This document shows, piece by piece, positions 41,813-47,223 of a stretch of DNA of 47,223 nt. Both the position numbers and the translations under genes were made by a program. Below the pieces are notes generated by a model. The model searched no databases. It was not told the DNA's origin and saw only the letters and a list, made by a program, of their open reading frames with translations. The first letter of the stretch is position 1, and each line of letters begins with the position of its first letter. The DNA comes from Clostridia bacterium (GTDB lineage Bacteria; Bacillota; Clostridia; Christensenellales; Aristaeellaceae). The stretch spans positions 1 through 47,223 of the forward strand of contig JAFRLF010000063.1 in the NCBI GenBank assembly GCA_017431365.1, in the 5' to 3' direction.

Positions 41813-42919
41813 ATGAAGCGTTTCCTGGTTTCAATGCTCATCCTTTCGTTCTCGCTGTTTAGCCTGTGTGCTCAGGCTGAAGACACATCTCTGGTGATCA
41901 CCGGCTCCATGCCGCTGGAATACGCCACGCAGTTCCAGGTTGACTACTGCGAGGGCGGATACTGCCTGATCACCAACGGCGATGGGGCGCGCTTTCTGAC
42001 CGTGCCTGAAGGCGCAGAGGTACCTGAAAACCTGCCCGAAGATATCACGGCGCTTCAGCTGCCGCTTGAAAACCTGCTCATTTCGTCGACACCCACGGTG
42101 TCGCTGATCAACGCAATCGGCGCGCTCGACGCCGTCTCGATGACCACCCAGGAATACGACGGATGGTATATCGACGAGGTCAAGGCCGCCATGGACGCCG
42201 GTACGCTGAGCTACATCGGCAGTTACAAGGAGCCGGACTTTGAGGCTCTGGCTGTCAATACGCCGCCGTTCGCCGTTTTTTCCACGATGATCGATTCTGT
42301 GCCGGAGGTCGGCGAAAAGCTGACGGAACTCGGCATTCCCTATATGCGCGACTGCTCAACTTATGAAAGCCATCCTCTGGGCCGTATGGAGTGGATCAAG
42401 CTGTACGGCGTTCTCCTCGGCAAGGAAGAAGAGGCTCAGGCTCATTTCGAGGCCCAGAAGGCCATGGTGGAATCTCTCGGCACGGAGTCGACGGGTAAGA
42501 CCGTCGCCATGTTCTACATCACCTCAAAGGGCGATCTGTACACACGCCGCGCGGGCGACTACATGGTCAAAATGCTCGAACTGGCCGGCGGTGAATACGT
42601 GCTTCCCGACCTCGATCCCGACAAGAGCGGCACGCAGAAGATTGAAGCCGAAGAGTTCTATGCCGGCGCGGGTGAGGCCGATTACATCGTCTACATCTGG
42701 TCCATGGGCGGCAAGCCTGAGACGATGGACGATTTCCTCGCTAAGAGCCCGATCCTCGCCGACTTCAAGGCTGTTAAGGAAGGAAACGTCTGGTTTACGA
42801 CGCCCGATTACTTCCAGATTTCGGATTCGCTGGGTGCGATGATCGTCGATTTCCGGAACATGCTTGTCAACGAAGATGAGAACGTGACCGAGTTTACTTA
42901 TCTGTTCAAGCTGTCATGA
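41813..42919 (+). CDS. corrinoid/tetrapyrrole-type ABC transporter substrate-binding protein
   Basis: A 368-residue exported binding protein of the BtuF/FepB-like helical-backbone class. The signal peptide (about 1-22) ends AQA before EDTSL; an upstream Cys (FSLC) does not form a good lipobox. The segment ISSTPTVSLINAIGALDAV is the typical first-lobe helix, and the long helix IKLYGVLLGKEEEAQAHFEAQ links the lobes. GGAGGG lies 6 bases before ATG 41813. The riboswitch upstream argues for a cobalamin or precursor ligand. A second, fused copy of this protein family begins in the partial gene at the window's right edge. Confidence 0.87.
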   Translation: MKRFLVSMLILSFSLFSLCAQAEDTSLVITGSMPLEYATQFQVDYCEGGYCLITNGDGARFLTVPEGAEVPENLPEDITALQLPLENLLISSTPTVSLINAIGALDAVSMTTQEYDGWYIDEVKAAMDAGTLSYIGSYKEPDFEALAVNTPPFAVFSTMIDSVPEVGEKLTELGIPYMRDCSTYESHPLGRMEWIKLYGVLLGKEEEAQAHFEAQKAMVESLGTESTGKTVAMFYITSKGDLYTRRAGDYMVKMLELAGGEYVLPDLDPDKSGTQKIEAEEFYAGAGEADYIVYIWSMGGKPETMDDFLAKSPILADFKAVKEGNVWFTTPDYFQISDSLGAMIVDFRNMLVNEDENVTEFTYLFKLS

Positions 42920-43947
42920 CAACGCGGGTGAAGGCGGTCAGAACGGCGCTGTGCTTTGCGCTGCTTGCGGTGGCTTTTGTGGTGATGACGGTGCTGAATA
43001 TCAATACCGGCAGCGTTTCGATCGCGCCGGGCGAGATATTCAGGATCGTCCTGAACCGTGGGACGGATGGCGGCGCCGCCTCCAACGTGATATGGAAGAT
43101 CCGCCTGCCGCGGCTGCTGGCCGCGGCTGTGCTGGGCGGCGCGCTGTCGGTATCCGGGTTTCTGCTTCAGACGTTTTTCCGCAATCCGATCGCCGGGCCT
43201 TATGTATTGGGTATATCGTCCGGAGCAAAGCTGTTCGTCGGAATGACTATGGTGTTTGTCCTTCGGTACGCGGCCGGAATACCCTTCTGGGTGGTGATGG
43301 GATCGGCGTTTCTGGGTTCGATGCTGATAACGGGCATCGTCCTGTTGTTCGCCCGTCGGGTCAGGTCCATGTCGTCGCTGCTTGTCGTCGGAATCATGAT
43401 CGGCAGCATATGTACGGCGATTACGGATTTCTTTATCACCTTTGCCGATGAGAGCAACGTGGCTAACCTTCACAACTGGTCGATGGGCAGTTTTTCCGGC
43501 GTGTCGTGGTCGAATCTCTCGCTGATATCCGCGGTCGTCGTGCTGGCTGTCATCGCCGCTTTTCTGATTTCAAAACCGATGTCGGCCTACCAACTCGGCG
43601 AGAATTACGCCCGCAGCATGGGCGTCAACGTCAGGGCCTTTCGGATGGCGCTGATCGGGCTGTCAAGCGTACTGTCTTCGTGCGTCACGGCGCTGTCCGG
43701 GCCGATCTCATTCGTCGGCGTCGCCGTGCCTCACATGGCGAAGCTGCTCTTCGGCACGGCCCGGCCTGCGATCATCATACCCGGCGCCTTTATGCTGGGG
43801 AGCGTATTCTGCATGGGCTGTGATCTGATCGCCCGGACGGCGTTTTCGCCTACCGAACTGGCCATCAGTACGGTAACGGCGGTCTTCGGCGCGCCGGTGG
43901 TGATCACCCTCATGGTGAACAGACAGAGGCTGAAAGAAAATGAATGA
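42916..43947 (+). CDS. FecCD/BtuC-family ABC permease
   Basis: A 343-residue membrane protein with about nine to ten helices of the FecCD family, which moves B12, heme or siderophores. Family motifs include RLPRLLAAAVLGGALSVSG near residue 55, NPIAGPYVLGISSGA near 90, and the ATPase-contact region GPISFVGVAVPHMAKLLFG near 265. ATGA overlap with the binding-protein stop and an 8-base overlap with the ATPase gene show tight coupling. Confidence 0.93.
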   Translation: MTTRVKAVRTALCFALLAVAFVVMTVLNINTGSVSIAPGEIFRIVLNRGTDGGAASNVIWKIRLPRLLAAAVLGGALSVSGFLLQTFFRNPIAGPYVLGISSGAKLFVGMTMVFVLRYAAGIPFWVVMGSAFLGSMLITGIVLLFARRVRSMSSLLVVGIMIGSICTAITDFFITFADESNVANLHNWSMGSFSGVSWSNLSLISAVVVLAVIAAFLISKPMSAYQLGENYARSMGVNVRAFRMALIGLSSVLSSCVTALSGPISFVGVAVPHMAKLLFGTARPAIIIPGAFMLGSVFCMGCDLIARTAFSPTELAISTVTAVFGAPVVITLMVNRQRLKENE

Positions 43948-44725
43948 AGAGATCGTCTTCTCCACAAGGGCGCTCAGCGTCGGTTACCGGGGAAAGGCAT
44001 TGGTTCGCGACATCGACATAGACCTGAGGCGCGGGCAGATCCTCTCCCTGATCGGGCCGAACGGCGCGGGCAAATCGACCATTCTCAAGACGATTACCGG
44101 TCAGATCCCGCCGATCAGCGGTACGACCGTGATCGAGGGGAAGAGCATTACCGCCTGGCCACGCGGCGAACTCGCCCGGAAGATGGCCGTCGTCCTGACA
44201 GACAGGATCCGGCCAGAGATGATGACCTGCTTTGACGTCGCGGCCATGGGTCGGTATCCGTACACAGGTCGGTTTGGGAGCCTTACGGACAACGACAGGG
44301 CTATCGTACACGCCACGCTGCGGCGCGTGCGGGCGGATGATCTGGCGGATCGGGATTTTTCGCAGATCAGCGACGGGCAGAGGCAGCGGATCATGCTGGC
44401 GAGAGCTCTGTGTCAGGAACCCGAGGTGATCGTCCTGGACGAGCCCACCTCATATCTCGACATCAGGCATAAGGCGGAGCTGCTCGACATCCTCTCCGAG
44501 GAGGCGCGCGCGCAACAGCGCGTGGTCGTCATGTCGATGCACGAAATCAGCCTGGCTGAAGAAGCTTCGGACCTCATCATGACCGTTCACAGCGACGGCC
44601 ACGTGCGCGTCGGCAAACCGGCTGAGATGCTCTCCGAGACCGATATCGCCGCGCTGTTCGACATGGATCTGAACAGCCGCGCGGTCAGGCGTTTCTGGAC
44701 ACACATGCGCCACGGCGACAGTTGA
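43940..44725 (+). CDS. ABC transporter ATP-binding protein (FecE/BtuD type)
   Basis: A 261-residue ATPase. Walker A is GPNGAGKS (39-46), the signature is ISDGQRQR (143-150, a variant of LSGGQ), Walker B is VIVLDEP (163-169), and the switch His is in MSMHE. It powers the FecCD permease encoded just before it. The Asp in place of the second Gly of the signature is seen in other FecE-like proteins and does not suggest loss of function. Confidence 0.94.
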   Translation: MNEEIVFSTRALSVGYRGKALVRDIDIDLRRGQILSLIGPNGAGKSTILKTITGQIPPISGTTVIEGKSITAWPRGELARKMAVVLTDRIRPEMMTCFDVAAMGRYPYTGRFGSLTDNDRAIVHATLRRVRADDLADRDFSQISDGQRQRIMLARALCQEPEVIVLDEPTSYLDIRHKAELLDILSEEARAQQRVVVMSMHEISLAEEASDLIMTVHSDGHVRVGKPAEMLSETDIAALFDMDLNSRAVRRFWTHMRHGDS

Positions 44726-44807
44726 CCGAAAGCCGTGACGATAGCGAATTGAGATTGTGTTCTCCGACAGGAGTGACGCGATAAATGAAAACAGGAGGAA
44801 TGGAACC

Positions 44808-45740
44808 ATGAAACAACTTATTTCCATGCTGTTGGCGCTGAGCATGCTCTTCGGACTGATGGGCTTTGCCCTGGCTGAGGAAGAGGACGAGGAAAACTAC
44901 GAGACCGGCGACGCGACGCTTGACCTCGTTCGCAACGAGGATGAGATTGGCGACAAGGAACTGCTCGTCGTTTCCTTCGGCACCAGCTTCAACGACAGCC
45001 GTCGGCTGACCATCGGCGGCATTGAAGCGGCCATTGACGAGGCTGTCGAGGATTACAGCGTGCGCCGCGCGTTCACCGCGCAGATCATCATCGATCACGT
45101 CGAGAAACGCGACGGCATCCACATCGACAACGTCACCGAGGCGCTCGACCGCGCTGTGGTGAACGGCGTCAAGGTTCTGGTCGTGCAGCCCACGCATCTG
45201 ATGCACGGTTATGAGTACGACGACGTCGTGGCGGAGCTGGCCGGTTATGCGGACGCCTTTGAGCAGATCGTCGTCTCGGAACCGCTGCTGACCTCTGAAG
45301 AGGACTTCGACCGCGTCGCCGATATCATGATCGACCTTCTGAAGGATTATGACGACGGCAAGACGGCGATCGTCTACATGGGCCACGGCACGGAGCACGA
45401 GTACAACAAGATCTACGCTCAGATGCAGGATGTCCTGACCTCGAAGGGCGCCGAGAACTACTATATCGGCACCGTGGAGGCGGCTCCCAGCATCGACGAC
45501 GTCCTCGAAGCGATCAAGGACAAGGGCTATACCCGCGTGGTTCTGAGGGATATGGTGGTCGTCTGCGGCGATCACGCCAACAACGACATGGCCGGCGACG
45601 AAGAGGATTCCTGGAAGTCGATCTTCACGGCTGCGGGTTTCGAAGTGGAATGCGTTATGGAGGGCCTGGGACAGGTGCCCGAGATCCAGCAGATCTACGT
45701 CGAACATGCGCAGAACGCCATCGCGCAGGTCAACAACTGA
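44808..45740 (+). CDS. cbiK: exported sirohydrochlorin cobaltochelatase-like protein (CbiK)
   Basis: A 310-residue CbiK-type chelatase with an N-terminal signal peptide (about 1-23, ending ALA before EEE). CbiK inserts cobalt into sirohydrochlorin in anaerobic B12 synthesis. Catalytic-site motifs are intact: SFGTSFNDSRR (56-66), QPTHLMHGYEYDD (127-139), MGHGTEH with His193, and GDHANNDMAGDEEDSWKS with His256. AGGAGG lies about 9 bases before ATG 44808; an in-frame ATG at 44757 lacks a site and would hide the signal peptide. Export is unusual for a biosynthetic enzyme; the known precedent is the periplasmic CbiK of Desulfovibrio. It follows the ABC genes under a cobalamin riboswitch. Confidence 0.88.
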   Translation: MKQLISMLLALSMLFGLMGFALAEEEDEENYETGDATLDLVRNEDEIGDKELLVVSFGTSFNDSRRLTIGGIEAAIDEAVEDYSVRRAFTAQIIIDHVEKRDGIHIDNVTEALDRAVVNGVKVLVVQPTHLMHGYEYDDVVAELAGYADAFEQIVVSEPLLTSEEDFDRVADIMIDLLKDYDDGKTAIVYMGHGTEHEYNKIYAQMQDVLTSKGAENYYIGTVEAAPSIDDVLEAIKDKGYTRVVLRDMVVVCGDHANNDMAGDEEDSWKSIFTAAGFEVECVMEGLGQVPEIQQIYVEHAQNAIAQVNN

Positions 45741-45818
45741 TTAAACCATTCAGCTTTCCCTGTGGGGGTGGCCAAGTCGCCATCCCCACATCAACATATT
45801 CATCGGGGAGATAATGCT

Positions 45819-46664
45819 ATGAGACGTGCTGCCTTCGCGCTTATCGCGCTTTTTGTCCTTCTCACATTTGCGGCCGCGGCTGAGGAAACCTCGCTGGGCA
45901 GTGTCGCGTCATCTGACGACATGACGGAGGTGATTGACATTGTGGATGAGGATATGACGCCCGTGACGGCGGACATGCTGGTTGACGGCGTTTATTCCAT
46001 CGACGTCGATGTTTCGTCTTCCATGTTCAAGGTGACGGGATGCTCGCTGACTGTCAGCGGCGGTCAAATGACTGCCAAGCTGTATATGAAGAGCGCGGCC
46101 TATTCTTACATGTATCCGGGAGAAGCCGAACAGGCGGCCCAGACGCCGGTGCAGAGCCTTGTCCCGCTCAAGGAGGACGACGCGGGCGCGTACTTTGAGC
46201 TCCCGGTCGACGCGCTCGACACCGCGTATATCTGCGCGGCCTACAGCGCGAGAAAGGAAGTCTGGTATCCGCGCACGCTCGTATTCCGGGCTGATTCTCT
46301 GCCGCTTGAAGCTGTGAAACCTGAGTGCCTCGTCACCGCTGTATCGCTGGGTCTTGCCGATGGCAGTTATATGAGCGAAACGGCATTGACAGGTCAGGGA
46401 AAGGCTAGCGTTGCCACGCCGTCTGAAATCGAAGTCAGCGACGGCGTCTGCACGGCGCGCATCGTCTTTGGAACGTCAAAGATCGACTATATTAAACTGG
46501 CCGGTGAGACGTTTTACCCCGTCAGTACGGAAAATGGCGCGACGTTTGATATTCCGGTCATCGCTTTTGACCGCGGTATTGCCCTGATCGTGGATTCGAC
46601 GGCCATCACGCCGGCGACGGAGGTACCCTACACGATCATCTTCTCCTCGGAAGGTTTGCAGTAA
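45819..46664 (+). CDS. exported protein with two beta-rich domains, unknown function
   Basis: A 281-residue exported protein. The signal peptide (about 1-20) ends AAA before EET. Two successive beta-strand-rich domains can be seen: about 50-160 (DGVYSIDVDVSSSMFKVTG...) and about 175-281 (ADGSYMSETALTGQGKASV...ARIVFGTSKIDYI...). The second is clearly related to the first domain of the next gene: both contain a GK-V/S-x-x-x-P opening, ARIVFGTSK/AKIVFSSDK, and F(D/T)(I/L)PV before an aromatic-poor strand. The layout recalls NEAT-type heme-binding modules but I cannot confirm that family. GGGGAG (45805-45810) fits the ATG at 45819. Co-transcription with the chelatase suggests tetrapyrrole handling. 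Confidence 0.72.
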   Translation: MRRAAFALIALFVLLTFAAAAEETSLGSVASSDDMTEVIDIVDEDMTPVTADMLVDGVYSIDVDVSSSMFKVTGCSLTVSGGQMTAKLYMKSAAYSYMYPGEAEQAAQTPVQSLVPLKEDDAGAYFELPVDALDTAYICAAYSARKEVWYPRTLVFRADSLPLEAVKPECLVTAVSLGLADGSYMSETALTGQGKASVATPSEIEVSDGVCTARIVFGTSKIDYIKLAGETFYPVSTENGATFDIPVIAFDRGIALIVDSTAITPATEVPYTIIFSSEGLQ

Positions 46665-46678
46665 GGGCGGTGGCTGTA

Positions 46679-47223
46679 TTGCGCGCAGTGGTCAAAAAAC
46701 GGTTTGTCGCGCTGGTGTGCGCCTGCGTCTTGTTGGCGTCATGCGGTCTGGCGGAGCAGGCGGCTCAGGGAGAAATCTGCGTCCCCGATCAGTTTGTCTT
46801 CAGCGGCGGGTCCGGCAAAGTGACGATCACCTGTCCAGAGTTCACCCTGAATGACGGCGCGGTAACGGCAAAGATCGTCTTTTCGAGCGACAAGTACACG
46901 CAGGCCCGTCTGGGTGATCAGGTTTATCATCCGGAGGTCGTCGATAGCTGCGCGGTGTTCACGCTGCCCGTCGCGCTGAACCGGTCGTTTACCCTTTACG
47001 CGACGACGATGGCCATGAGCGCGCCGCATGAAATCGCGTATGATCTGTACATCGGGTGGAACGAAACGGGGCTGCCGGGGCTTGCGTATGAGGGGAGCAT
47101 GGATCTTTCGTACGCGAGGGGGTTCAGCGTCGACTTTTACGAAGGCGGATACGCGCTGATCGACGTGAAGGAGCACGAAACCTATCTCATCGTTCCGGAA
47201 GATCAGCCGGTGCCCGAAGGGCT
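46679..47223 (+). CDS. lipoprotein fusing the beta-rich domain to a second substrate-binding protein (partial)
   Basis: The frame is open to the window end (181 codons seen). A basic start and hydrophobic stretch end in the lipobox LLASC, so the product should be lipid-anchored. Residues about 35-120 form a beta-rich domain homologous to the second domain of the preceding protein. Then YEGSMDLSYARGFSVDFYEGGYALI matches the mature start of the binding protein at 41813 (GSMPLEYATQFQVDYCEGGYCLI), so a binding-protein lobe begins. Start is uncertain: TTG 46679 is preferred with AGGGCGGTGG upstream, but GTG 46670 or 46688 are in frame. The 3' part is outside the window. Confidence 0.75.
   Translation, partial: MRAVVKKRFVALVCACVLLASCGLAEQAAQGEICVPDQFVFSGGSGKVTITCPEFTLNDGAVTAKIVFSSDKYTQARLGDQVYHPEVVDSCAVFTLPVALNRSFTLYATTMAMSAPHEIAYDLYIGWNETGLPGLAYEGSMDLSYARGFSVDFYEGGYALIDVKEHETYLIVPEDQPVPEG

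Overview
The window is about 47 kb of a high-G+C bacterial chromosome. The gene set points to a Gram-positive clostridium (Bacillota, Clostridia): gmk-rpoZ-coaBC-priA-def-fmt-rsmB-rlmN-prpC-prkC-rsgA-rpe in that order, a PASTA-type Ser/Thr kinase, LplB/YtcP-type sugar permeases and an intrinsic-terminator style of regulation. Several exported binding proteins end their signal peptide with an AxA site instead of a lipobox. A Christensenellales-like lineage would fit, but that is a guess from gene style, not a demonstrated placement.

Layout. (1) 1-17811: one long plus-strand housekeeping run, mostly with overlapping or nearly touching genes, from the 3' end of gmk to an SDR reductase, closed by an intrinsic terminator. 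It holds nucleotide and CoA synthesis, replication restart, formyl-methionine metabolism, rRNA methylation, the PrpC/PrkC phosphatase-kinase pair, RsgA, Rpe, two membrane-anchored proteins of uncertain role, a hemolysin III homologue and ArgS. (2) 17848-21018: minus strand, with RNase P RNA, mannitol-1-phosphate dehydrogenase and a MATE exporter. (3) 21087-22384: tRNA-Arg(CCU) and a split chromate transporter. (4) 22397-28140: a STAND NTPase with TPRs (minus) and a divergent, lower-G+C secreted amidase-like multidomain protein (plus). (5) 28147-32291: a minus-strand carbohydrate operon (GH51 arabinofuranosidase, anchored transglutaminase-like protein, TIM-barrel isomerase/epimerase), with paired 11-bp repeats in its leader. 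(6) 32352-34451: a CHASE2-SpoIIE phosphatase.

(7) 34519-41340: tRNA-Arg(ACG) followed by a 6.7-kb lower-G+C island. The last 12 bp of the tRNA gene region (34585-34596) are repeated exactly at 41329-41340, and a decayed tyrosine-recombinase C-terminus lies just inside the tRNA end. The cargo is an unusual protein fusing an XRE-type DNA-binding domain to a GH51-like glycosidase with its catalytic glutamates present, followed by two sugar ABC permeases and a solute-binding protein. The permease/binding-protein junction carries an imperfect 132-bp tandem duplication.

(8) 41421 to the right edge: a sigma-A type promoter, a cobalamin riboswitch with a terminator-like hairpin, and a plus-strand operon: binding protein, FecCD/BtuC permease, ATPase, a CbiK cobaltochelatase that carries a signal peptide, an exported protein with beta-rich domains, and (cut by the window) a lipoprotein that joins one of those beta-rich domains to a second copy of the binding protein. 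I read this as a B12-repressed cell-surface system for catching a corrinoid or another tetrapyrrole and perhaps metallating it outside the cytoplasm. This system and the XRE-GH51 fusion are the two most interesting things in the window.
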